Part shown: piece by piece, positions 18,298 to 25,194 of the stretch
Position numbering within the stretch: position 1 is the stretch's first letter
Layout of the letters: the number at the start of each line of letters is the position of its first letter
NCBI GenBank assembly: GCA_030832095.1
Contig: JAURJT010000039.1
Location: 1-64,000, forward strand
Length of the DNA: 64,000 nucleotides
Direction of reading: 5' to 3'
Origin: Gammaproteobacteria bacterium
GTDB taxonomy: Bacteria; Pseudomonadota; Gammaproteobacteria; Burkholderiales; Burkholderiaceae_B
The notes under the pieces: generated by a model
Database searches by the model: none
What the model saw: the letters and a program-made list of their open reading frames with translations, nothing else
What the model was told of the DNA's origin: nothing
Program-made: the position numbers and the translations under genes

Positions 18298-19082
18298 CAG
18301 CGCACCATCCCCACATCACTGGGCCGCGCGCACCAGGGTGCCCGCTCATCCCAATATTCAGACGTTTGTCGAGCTCGCGCGAGGTTTTCGGGTGCGAGTG
18401 CTAGCGCGCTATCGCCCCAGGCAATGACTTCGCGTGCCAATAACAGTGTTTGTGGAAAATGTGCGAGAACCATATTCATGTCGTGCAACACGGCGATGAC
18501 CGTGCGCGCCTGCCGGTGCCAAGTCAGCACAACTTGTAATAAGTCATCCGCGGTACGCGTATCCAATGCATTGAAAGGCTCGTCGAGCAAAATAATTGGT
18601 GCGTCTTGCATCAGCAACCGTGCAAACAACACCCGCTGCAGTTGGCCAACGGACAGTTCACCGATCAATCGACGTTCAAATCCAACCAGACCTACCGCAG
18701 CCAATGCTTCAGTGGCATGCACACGCATCAGTGCTGTGACGCGATTAAAGCTTTTGAGCTCGCGCCAGGCCCCGAGCAACACAACATCTACAACCCGAAT
18801 CGGAAACTCTCGGTCAATTGAGGACTGCTGTGGAAGATAGGCCAATTCACACTTTTGGGCCTGCCCAAATTGAATTGACCCCTCGACGGCCTGAAGCTGA
18901 CCAGAGAGCGCTCCGAGCAGTGTGCTTTTGCCGGCACCATTCGGGCCCACGATCGCGGTAAGCGAACCGGGCAGAAAACGCCCCGTCACGTGATGCACCG
19001 CAGGGTGCCCTTGATAGGCAAGCGTCAGATTTTGGATCTCGATCGCTTCAGGCGTGAGTCGGGTCGAACGCTGATCAGACAT
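18297..19082 (-). CDS. znuC: zinc ABC transporter ATP-binding protein ZnuC
   Basis: A 261-residue ABC ATPase from ATG 19082 (a start nine bases upstream is possible). Walker A G-P-N-G-A-G-K-S-T, signature L-S-V-G-Q-L-Q-R, Walker B I-I-L-L-D-E-P-F-N-A-L-D and switch histidine V-L-H-D-M-N are intact. The chosen start overlaps the end of the upstream His-rich gene (ATGTCTGA), which explains the absence of a strong separate ribosome site and suggests coupled translation. Confidence 0.92.
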   Translation of the reverse strand: MSDQRSTRLTPEAIEIQNLTLAYQGHPAVHHVTGRFLPGSLTAIVGPNGAGKSTLLGALSGQLQAVEGSIQFGQAQKCELAYLPQQSSIDREFPIRVVDVVLLGAWRELKSFNRVTALMRVHATEALAAVGLVGFERRLIGELSVGQLQRVLFARLLMQDAPIILLDEPFNALDTRTADDLLQVVLTWHRQARTVIAVLHDMNMVLAHFPQTLLLAREVIAWGDSALALAPENLARARQTSEYWDERAPWCARPSDVGMVR

Positions 19083-19392
19083 TGCCAACAAACGCCCAGA
19101 AAATTGCTAACCACAATAGCCCCAGTAAAGCAAAAACCGCCAAGACCCTTGCCCCAACGCCGACTAAAACGGGGCTGACTTCGACTCGCGAACCACTTGG
19201 GCGTGGGCCGTGCGTGTGTGGCATCGAATGGTCGTGCGTGTGGCTATGGGCGTGAAACGTTGGCTGACCTTGACTCTTATCATGAGTGTGCTGCTCGACC
19301 GTCTGATGCACATGCGCTGCGTCAGGCTGCCGTCCAAGTGCTTGGCTAGCGGGTTCATTCGTTCGAGGAGACTGTGCTGAGGCCAGGGGCAT
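19075..19392 (-). CDS. small His-rich single-pass membrane protein, first gene of the znu operon
   Basis: A 105-residue protein not assignable to a named family. Residues about 28-62 hold a cluster of roughly a dozen histidines (H-V-H, H-T-H, H-A-H-S-H-T-H-D-H, H-T-H), and the last 25 residues form one membrane helix (V-L-A-V-F-A-L-L-G-L-L-W-L-A-I-F-W-A-F). There is no clear signal peptide, so the His-rich part is probably either cytoplasmic or exported by the C-terminal anchor. Its stop overlaps the znuC start and a Zur-like operator lies upstream, so a role as zinc donor, buffer or accessory to ZnuBC is a reasonable inference. Confidence 0.65.
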   Translation of the reverse strand: MPLASAQSPRTNEPASQALGRQPDAAHVHQTVEQHTHDKSQGQPTFHAHSHTHDHSMPHTHGPRPSGSRVEVSPVLVGVGARVLAVFALLGLLWLAIFWAFVGNV

Positions 19393-19467
19393 AAAGCAGG
19401 ATAATCTGAGTCATTAGGGTTGAGGATGCGCATTACGTAAGGTAAAAATTTGCGCAATCTTGGATAA

Positions 19468-19483
19468 TGATAATACAATATCA
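19468..19483. promoter_or_regulatory. candidate Zur operator 1 (between znu operon and zur)
   Basis: TGATA-ATACAA-TATCA. With flanking bases the inverted repeat extends to ten perfect base pairs (GATAATGATA, 19463-19472, with TATCATTATC, 19479-19488). It is the only strong palindrome in the spacer between the divergent znu operon and the Fur-family gene, so it could control both. The same TGATA-N6-TATCA pattern occurs twice upstream of the second zinc operon. Outer bases also resemble Fur boxes, so Fur binding is not excluded. Confidence 0.6.
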
Positions 19484-19601
19484 TTATCGCTGCACGCACT
19501 TTGCCTCGCCTGTGTTAATTTTCGTCGTAGCCGCAGCGCATTGCCCTGTCGACAGTCGCCGGTGCTGACCTGGTGTCGCGTTTGTTCTTCAAGAAAGGCT
19601 C

Positions 19602-19967
19602 ATGGAAAGATCAACGATTCAACGCTCTGCCATCCACGATGCGTTAAAGCATGCGGGGCGTCCCCTGCTGGCGCTTGAGGTGCTCGAGCTAGCGTGTGAA
19701 ACTGTGCCACGCATAGGCATCGCAACGATCTACAGAAATTTAAAAACGATGGTTGACGAGGGCTTACTTCGGCAAGTTGTCTTGCCAGGCGAAAACCCTC
19801 GCTTTGAACTCTCTGGTCACGGGCATCATCACCATTTTCAGTGCAAAACATGTCAAAAAGTCTTTGACATTCACTCGTGCCCAACCGATTTAGCAGCCCT
19901 TGCACCCAAGGGCTTTACCATCGAAGATCACGACTTGACTCTGTACGGTCGCTGCAAAAACTGCTAG
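19602..19967 (+). CDS. zur: Fur-family regulator, probable zinc uptake repressor Zur
   Basis: A 121-residue Fur-family protein: an N-terminal winged helix (residues 1-75, with I-G-I-A-T-I-Y-R-N-L-K as recognition helix) and a dimer/metal domain with H-G-H-H-H-H-F-Q-C-K-T-C and the C-terminal C-K-N-C, two CxxC pairs for structural zinc. It is compact compared with Fur (about 140). Divergent placement next to znuCBA and shared operators make Zur the best call, over Fur or PerR. GAAAGG precedes ATG 19602. The final codons lie within the first copy of a 40-bp tandem repeat. Confidence 0.85.
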   Translation: MERSTIQRSAIHDALKHAGRPLLALEVLELACETVPRIGIATIYRNLKTMVDEGLLRQVVLPGENPRFELSGHGHHHHFQCKTCQKVFDIHSCPTDLAALAPKGFTIEDHDLTLYGRCKNC

Positions 19968-20063
19968 CGCTGCACTGCGGAATTACGGTCGCTGCAAAAA
20001 CTGCTGGCGCTGCGCTGCGGAATTACGGTCGCTGCAAAAACTGCTGGCGCTACACTGTCGTAT
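19944..20063. repeat. three tandem 40-bp repeats overlapping the 3' end of zur
   Basis: Copies start at 19944, 19984 and 20024 with the core TACGGTCGCTGCAAAAACTG. Copy 1 encodes the last residues of Zur (Y-G-R-C-K-N-C) and its TAG stop. Copies 2 and 3 have TGG at the stop position and the third decays after about 30 bases. The 40-bp period is not a multiple of three. It looks like a recent duplication of the gene's 3' end. Confidence 0.9.
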
Positions 20064-20085
20064 GAGTGATCGACTCGGTCACACA

Positions 20086-21255
20086 CTAAGCATTCAGCGC
20101 TGCACCGAATAACAAAATCCCTAGCGTCAATAATGCAACCGACGCCAACCCCTGCACCGCCAGCAACAGCCCTCGACCAACCAGACGCTGTTGTCCACCG
20201 ACGACACTAACCGTGGCCTGGTTAAGCCAGAGTGAGGCTGTCGTCAGCGCAGCCACCGTGAGACCTGTTCCCAAGCCTATCGCTAACGCTGCGGCAACCC
20301 CTGCCAGAAAAAAACCTTGTGCCAGCGAAAAGACCAATACAAAAATAGCCCCGGTGCATGGGCGCAAGCCGACTGCCAAAATCGCTGAACTTGCCTTGGA
20401 CCAGGTTAAGCGCCCGGTCAACAGCGCTGGATCAGGCGCATGCAAATGTCCGCAGTGCTCATCGTGCTGATGCGTGTCATGCTGTTGTGATCGTGTGACA
20501 ACCTCGGTCTCATGAGCCTCACGGTGATCGGGGTGATCGCAATGACCGTGCTGATGGTGATGGCCGTGATGGTGGTGATGATCATGATGATTCTGTTGGG
20601 CCAGATGATGACTCTGCCCAGCATGAGAGGCATCGCTTTTTACAGGCGCCGCAGACGCACGAGCAAGTCGCTGTGTGAGCCAGTGCCAGACGGGCCGAAT
20701 GATCTGCCGAAAAACGAGCCAGGCGCCGAGCGCCACCATCATGGCGTACGAGGCGATCTCAAGCCACCAAGTTGCCCGAGTTAACGCCAACCCAGATACG
20801 TTCAGCACCCCTGCGGCAATACCCACTAAGGTGATCGCCACAAGCGCCTGCAAAAAAGCCGACAACAATGCCAAGATCGCACCGTTTTTGACCGTTTCAC
20901 GATTTGCCAAGACGTAGGCCGCTAACACAGCCTTGCCGTGCCCGGGGCCAAGTGCGTGAAACACACCATAAGCAAAAGACAAGCCAAGTAACAACCACGC
21001 CGCCCAACCGTCTTGCTGCCAGGCACGAACCGCGCCAGTCAACTGTCGATAAAAGTGCGATTGCCACATTGCCATTTGCGCAAAAAACTCAGCAAGCCAA
21101 CCCGTCGAGCTGGTACTCAAGCGCTGTTCGGCTATCGCAAAGGGGTGACCGGTAACGGCAAGCACATCAGCCGTCAGACCTAAAAGAGCCACGCCAAGCG
21201 CGACTGAGACGAGTACCAGGAGCAGGCGTGGCAGTTGAGCACCGATTACAGACAT
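20086..21255 (-). CDS. zevB: NicO/RcnA-type metal transporter, ZevB-like
   Basis: A 389-residue inner-membrane protein of the nickel/cobalt transporter family with about seven helices. The conserved motifs are H-A-L-G-P-G-H-G-K-A (about residues 101-110) and G-L-R-P-C-T-G-A in the second half. A loop of about 65 residues between them is very rich in histidine, including an H-H-H-H-H run. In Haemophilus influenzae the pair ZevA (DUF1007) and ZevB (this family) supports growth at low zinc. The same gene pair here, in a zinc locus with Zur-like operators, supports the same role; nickel or cobalt efflux is the alternative. Seven bases separate it from zevA. Confidence 0.8.
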   Translation of the reverse strand: MSVIGAQLPRLLLVLVSVALGVALLGLTADVLAVTGHPFAIAEQRLSTSSTGWLAEFFAQMAMWQSHFYRQLTGAVRAWQQDGWAAWLLLGLSFAYGVFHALGPGHGKAVLAAYVLANRETVKNGAILALLSAFLQALVAITLVGIAAGVLNVSGLALTRATWWLEIASYAMMVALGAWLVFRQIIRPVWHWLTQRLARASAAPVKSDASHAGQSHHLAQQNHHDHHHHHGHHHQHGHCDHPDHREAHETEVVTRSQQHDTHQHDEHCGHLHAPDPALLTGRLTWSKASSAILAVGLRPCTGAIFVLVFSLAQGFFLAGVAAALAIGLGTGLTVAALTTASLWLNQATVSVVGGQQRLVGRGLLLAVQGLASVALLTLGILLFGAALNA

Positions 21256-21262
21256 CGCGCGC

Positions 21263-21955
21263 TCAACAAGTCACTTTAAATTGATGCGACAGTTGACGTA
21301 CAAGCTGTCGCAAATGCTCGGGTAATTCTTTTTGGTCTGGAGTCAACGCGCCGAGTTGCCGTTGACTTTTTGGATCGAGTGGTCGGGGAGGCATGTGCGA
21401 ATACCGACAGGTGGACGGCGCCCCGCTAAGCGTAAGCACCTCACTACCCTTGTAATCAAAGGCAACAAAATAACCAGGGTCGTTGACATCAACCTCGAGC
21501 GACAGTTTGCTGAGTGCGAGCGGCCCATTGAAGGGCAACTCAAACGACAAAGTGAGTTGATTCGTTTGAGTATCCAAGTTCGACTGCGTATGCACTGGTT
21601 TTTGCAGCGCAATAGGCTGACCGCCGTGCGACACTGTCGTAAAAAAGTGCGAGGCAGGATCAGCCAGATTCAGCATCCACTGATCCGTTAAGGTTTTAAG
21701 TTCAGCTGCCGGTACTACCCCATTTTTTTCGCGCGTGATCCCCTGCAACGAAAAAGCCGAAAACAATTCATCAAACTTCCAAGCGTGCCGCAAGGCGGTA
21801 ACCTGCCCCTGACTATTAAACAAAAGAGTCAAGTGCCCCTCGATCCAAACATGAGGATGAGCATGGGCAGTTTGCACGGTCGTAAAAAAAACAAACGATA
21901 CTAACCATACCGCTTTTCGGATATGCTTGACGCCTTCAAACATTAACTTAACCAT
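21263..21955 (-). CDS. zevA: DUF1007-family periplasmic protein, ZevA-like
   Basis: A 230-residue protein with a signal peptide (residues 1-33, ending T-A-H-A) and H-P-H-V-W-I-E-G as the first mature residues, the hallmark of DUF1007. Those N-terminal histidines are plausible metal ligands once the peptide is cleaved. It precedes the NicO-type gene, as in the zevAB pair of Haemophilus, and probably feeds metal to ZevB or assists it. AGGTG precedes ATG 21955. It lies 56 bases after the orphan metal-binding protein gene. Confidence 0.8.
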   Translation of the reverse strand: MVKLMFEGVKHIRKAVWLVSFVFFTTVQTAHAHPHVWIEGHLTLLFNSQGQVTALRHAWKFDELFSAFSLQGITREKNGVVPAAELKTLTDQWMLNLADPASHFFTTVSHGGQPIALQKPVHTQSNLDTQTNQLTLSFELPFNGPLALSKLSLEVDVNDPGYFVAFDYKGSEVLTLSGAPSTCRYSHMPPRPLDPKSQRQLGALTPDQKELPEHLRQLVRQLSHQFKVTC

Positions 21956-22011
21956 CCGCTACACCTCATTTCAATTCAGCATAGTTTAAGTCAAAAAACT
22001 GTTCAGCTAAG

Positions 22012-22929
22012 CTATCGAGCGCGCAGCAAGCGAGCGATGGTGTTTTCAAAAAATGTCTCTAGCGTTGTCGACTCTTTATTGCCGCCAACAGTGAAGGGCA
22101 AAACGACCAACGGCACGTTCGCCTTTTCGCTAAACCACTTAGACGCTGCATCTCCCGCATAAGCCGAGGTAATAATCATACGACCTTTCAGCTGGTTTTG
22201 CCGTTGCAACACGGCACCAAGATGGGCGACCGACGGATCAACACCCGGCGATGATTCGAGCGTACCGACCTGAACCAAGCCAAGCCAATCATTCAGGTAC
22301 AAAAATCCATCGTGTTGCACCCAGATTTTTTCTCCTCGCAAAGGCTGAGCCCTGGTTGCCCAGCGATCAATGTTCGCTTGCCATTTAAAGATAAAGCTTC
22401 GCAACCGGTCTTGATAAAAACTACTGTTGACCGAGTCAAGCAAGACCAACCGTTCAGTCAAAGCCTGCGCAATCGGCAAAAAGTTTCGCGGATCAGTTTG
22501 AATGTGTGGATTACCTGCAGCATGCACATCGCCCATGCTTCGATCGACTGAGGTGGGGATACCTAGAAGCTGTATGTATTGACTCGCCTCGAACATGCCG
22601 GGTGTACCCGGCAAGATCCTTGGATTGCCTGCGTCGCGCTGCAAGAGTGGCAGCCAACCGATTTCAAGATCCGCGCCGGTCGCGAGCAACAGTTGCGCAC
22701 TACGCGCCCGTGCCAGCAGCGAGGGGCGCGCTTGCACGCGGTGCGGATCTTGCAAAGCGCTGGTGGCCACATACACTTTGACTTTGTCTGCACCAAGCTC
22801 TTCTGCCAACGCCCCCCACTCAGGCACTGTTGCGAAGACGTTGAGTTGCGCCTGGACGCGCGCGCCTACCAACAATACGCAAGCAAGGATTGCTAAAGAA
22901 AACCCACGGTACATTTTAGACAGAGTCAT
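22012..22929 (-). CDS. orphan ZnuA-like periplasmic metal-binding protein
   Basis: A 305-residue cluster A-I binding protein with signal peptide (residues 1-27, ending V-Q-A-Q). Putative ligands are the histidines in L-Q-D-P-H-R-V, G-N-P-H-I-Q-T-D and V-Q-H-D-G-F-L-Y-L. Unlike the ZnuA in this window it has no His-rich loop. No permease or ATPase gene is adjacent, so it may share ZnuBC or pass metal to ZevAB. It sits 15 bases after the barrel gene in the operon that starts at 25106. Confidence 0.85.
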   Translation of the reverse strand: MTLSKMYRGFSLAILACVLLVGARVQAQLNVFATVPEWGALAEELGADKVKVYVATSALQDPHRVQARPSLLARARSAQLLLATGADLEIGWLPLLQRDAGNPRILPGTPGMFEASQYIQLLGIPTSVDRSMGDVHAAGNPHIQTDPRNFLPIAQALTERLVLLDSVNSSFYQDRLRSFIFKWQANIDRWATRAQPLRGEKIWVQHDGFLYLNDWLGLVQVGTLESSPGVDPSVAHLGAVLQRQNQLKGRMIITSAYAGDAASKWFSEKANVPLVVLPFTVGGNKESTTLETFFENTIARLLRAR

Positions 22930-22944
22930 GTGAATGCCTTTAGT

Positions 22945-24558
22945 TTAGAAACGATGCGAGCCATGGGCCCCGAGACTCATGATGTATTGCAGAAAGACTT
23001 GATTATTTGTCTTGCCTGGACCATACATCGTGTCTTGCGCGACCTGTAACCTGAACATTGAATGTTCAGAGTTCGCCCAATCCACCATGATCGTATTGCG
23101 CATTGGGTTGTAGGCTTCAAGAGCGGTACCAGTTAAAGTGTCTCGACTAAATCCGTAAGATGAGTTACCACCAAAAAGCTGATCAAAGCGGTAGCCGACT
23201 CGCCAATTAGGCATGAATTGATAGATCGCCTGCACATAAAAACCACTCTGGGTATTGGTGTACGAATTACCCAAGCAAGGCGCCTCACAAGAAGCGTATG
23301 AGTTTGGGCTGGTAATCGAAGCCGAACCTTTTTGTGTATTCCAGAAGGCTTCCCCTTGCAATTTAAAACTTTGACGGCTAGCGTTACCGTTGGGTGCCCA
23401 CTTGTACACAAAGTCTGCGAGCAACACGCTGGTTGAGCCGGTGAAGTCAAAGGTATCCGTGTCGTTCAAAGCTGAACTCCTGGACTGGTTGCCTGTGCTT
23501 GACGTCACATACGACAGACCACCAAGCCACGACGAGTGTGTGCCGATATCGCCGCCAAGTTTTGCAAAAAGGGTGCCTAATCTCGGTCTGTTTTCGTTGA
23601 AGTTATTGCCATTCGGGTAGGACATGCCTTGCCCAAGCTCGCCACCAAGTCTCAGGTATAGATCATCGAGGGGCGCCACCCACGAGAATTGCGCACCCGT
23701 ATTGTTCAATTGCCCGCCAAAAAATGCTTTGTAAGCAAGTGGCAAGTCAACAAAGTCCCACTCATGTGGGTGCTTGGTATTGAGATACCCTACACTGGAG
23801 AAGAATTTACCGCCTTTCACTTTCGTACCACCTGGCAAACCAAGCGTCTCAAAAAACGCCTCTTCCAGTCCCACGTTGAAGTCTTGTCCATTTTGCGCTA
23901 ACACGAGACGGGCCTCGGCACGAAACAGGTTATCAACCGTACCCGCAAAACCTAACTCGGTTTCACCCAAAGAAAATCCACGAGGTATATTTTCTCCCCC
24001 TGCAGGTACAAACCCACGCGAAAAAGACTCTGGGTTTTGACTTTGAGCCGAGTACTTGCCGTCGATGATCACCGCAATTTCTGGCGTGATGGGCCCCATT
24101 TTTGGCAGGACGATTCCTCTACCTAAGGATGATGGCGGGTTACGACCAAGGTCGGGTGCGCCAGAGACTGGGCCGCCCGACGTTGAACCAGCGCCAGCGG
24201 TTGCAACAACTGGCATCGGACTCGTAGTCGCTTTCGCATTTGCTGAAGCTGGTGCTGCGGGTGCTGCGGGACTAACAGTCGCAGAGGCTGTCGCAGGACG
24301 CCCGGTGGTAGGTGCGGCACCTTGTTGGCGAGCCAACTGGGTATTTTGTTGCTGCAATGTCGTGATTTTTTGCTCAAGCGAATTAATACGATTTTCGTAC
24401 AACACGCGCATGGCCTGGATGGTGTCTTGAAGCTTAGCAAGATCGGCCGCGGTCGCCGGCGGCGATGCAGTTTGAGCGAGGCTGGGCTGTGCCAGCACAA
24501 AAGCGGCAACAAAGCCTAATGCTGCGCAGGCACGCGCAGCGTATTTAAGATTAAACAT
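22945..24558 (-). CDS. porin-like outer-membrane beta-barrel with coiled-coil N-terminus
   Basis: A 537-residue protein: signal peptide (1-29, S-L-A-Q), a short coiled coil (about 38-78, with heptad-like M-R-V-L-Y-E-N-R-I-N-S-L-E-Q-K-I), an Ala/Pro/Thr-rich linker to about 150, and a barrel of many amphipathic strands ending in phenylalanine (G-S-H-R-F), the usual outer-membrane sorting signal. It resembles phosphate-selective or OprO/P-like porins in layout. Its position in a zinc operon suggests that it lets zinc or a zinc complex across the outer membrane. No TonB box or plug is present. One C-x-x-x-C pair (C-E-A-P-C) occurs in a predicted loop. Confidence 0.7.
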   Translation of the reverse strand: MFNLKYAARACAALGFVAAFVLAQPSLAQTASPPATAADLAKLQDTIQAMRVLYENRINSLEQKITTLQQQNTQLARQQGAAPTTGRPATASATVSPAAPAAPASANAKATTSPMPVVATAGAGSTSGGPVSGAPDLGRNPPSSLGRGIVLPKMGPITPEIAVIIDGKYSAQSQNPESFSRGFVPAGGENIPRGFSLGETELGFAGTVDNLFRAEARLVLAQNGQDFNVGLEEAFFETLGLPGGTKVKGGKFFSSVGYLNTKHPHEWDFVDLPLAYKAFFGGQLNNTGAQFSWVAPLDDLYLRLGGELGQGMSYPNGNNFNENRPRLGTLFAKLGGDIGTHSSWLGGLSYVTSSTGNQSRSSALNDTDTFDFTGSTSVLLADFVYKWAPNGNASRQSFKLQGEAFWNTQKGSASITSPNSYASCEAPCLGNSYTNTQSGFYVQAIYQFMPNWRVGYRFDQLFGGNSSYGFSRDTLTGTALEAYNPMRNTIMVDWANSEHSMFRLQVAQDTMYGPGKTNNQVFLQYIMSLGAHGSHRF

Positions 24559-24614
24559 CTTTTTATCCTTAAATTAAACACGAGATCAACGCTGAAAAGC
24601 GTTGCGAGACGTTG

Positions 24615-25106
24615 TTAACTTAAGAAGATGGGCGGCCCGCGTTGGTTCGCAAGCTCGACCGGTGTCGCAAACAAGCAGACCGGCTGTGAGCGTGGCTGCA
24701 AAGCATCGTGACGTGAAGCCGCTAACTGAATGGCTTGCGACGTCAGACCAACAGTGTGGGCAACATCTTCCAAGCACTTGAGGCATAGCTCTGAGGCAGA
24801 CGAAACCTGCTCAGCGTGCGAAAGAGTCGTCGCACTCAGTGGGCTGACGACATCCTCTGCCGTGACTGTATTTGGTAACGTCGCTGCGATGTCTGCGGTC
24901 ACGGCCTTGGCCGAGGCTGCTTGAAGCGAGGTCGCAGCCTCGATGTCGCGACTCGATTCGTTGAGCGCGTGCTCTGGCCCGTGCCACACCATGCTCATGT
25001 GTAAGGCAAGAAACGCTAAAAGAGCCACACACGCCAACACCCGACTGGCTGTCTTTCGACAGAAGTCAGGTGGCGACAGTACGATAGAGTGCGCAGCAGG
25101 CATCAA
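24615..25106 (-). CDS. small Cys-containing exported protein, first gene of the second zinc operon
   Basis: A 163-residue protein of unrecognised family. A single hydrophobic helix (about residues 22-38, V-L-A-C-V-A-L-L-A-F-L-A-L-H-M) serves as signal anchor. The middle is Ala/Thr/Ser-rich. A conserved-looking C-L-K-C-L-E-D-V-A-H motif follows at about residues 108-117, with another histidine downstream. The layout recalls small DUF2946-type proteins found beside metal receptors, but I cannot confirm membership. Two Zur-like operators lie directly upstream, and the barrel gene follows after 56 bases. Confidence 0.55.
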   Translation of the reverse strand: MMPAAHSIVLSPPDFCRKTASRVLACVALLAFLALHMSMVWHGPEHALNESSRDIEAATSLQAASAKAVTADIAATLPNTVTAEDVVSPLSATTLSHAEQVSSASELCLKCLEDVAHTVGLTSQAIQLAASRHDALQPRSQPVCLFATPVELANQRGPPIFLS

Positions 25107-25127
25107 GCAACACTAAGTGATCACTAT

Positions 25128-25143
25128 TGATAACATAGTATCA
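25128..25143. promoter_or_regulatory. candidate Zur operator 2
   Basis: TGATA-ACATAG-TATCA, the same half-sites and six-base centre as the palindrome in the znu/zur spacer. It is 22 bases upstream of the first gene of the second zinc operon. The next site starts 21 bases further, two helical turns, suggesting side-by-side dimers on one face of the DNA. Confidence 0.6.
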
Positions 25144-25148
25144 CTTAT

Positions 25149-25164
25149 TGATAACTCAATATCA
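25149..25164. promoter_or_regulatory. candidate Zur operator 3
   Basis: TGATA-ACTCAA-TATCA. Together with the preceding site it forms direct repeats of ATCACT(T)ATTGATAAC starting at 25120 and 25140, with a partial third copy at 25161. All lie in the 88-base gap between the phosphatase stop and the small exported protein gene. Confidence 0.6.
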
Positions 25165-25194
25165 CTACTGATTCAAACACTGGTCAATCGACCC

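Noticed and set aside
19944-20063. CRISPR-like repeats
   Set aside because: The 40-bp units are directly adjacent with no spacers and begin inside a coding gene; tandem duplication explains them.
22012-22929. Manganese-specific binding protein
   Set aside because: Lack of a His-rich loop alone does not show manganese use, and all neighbours and operators point to zinc.
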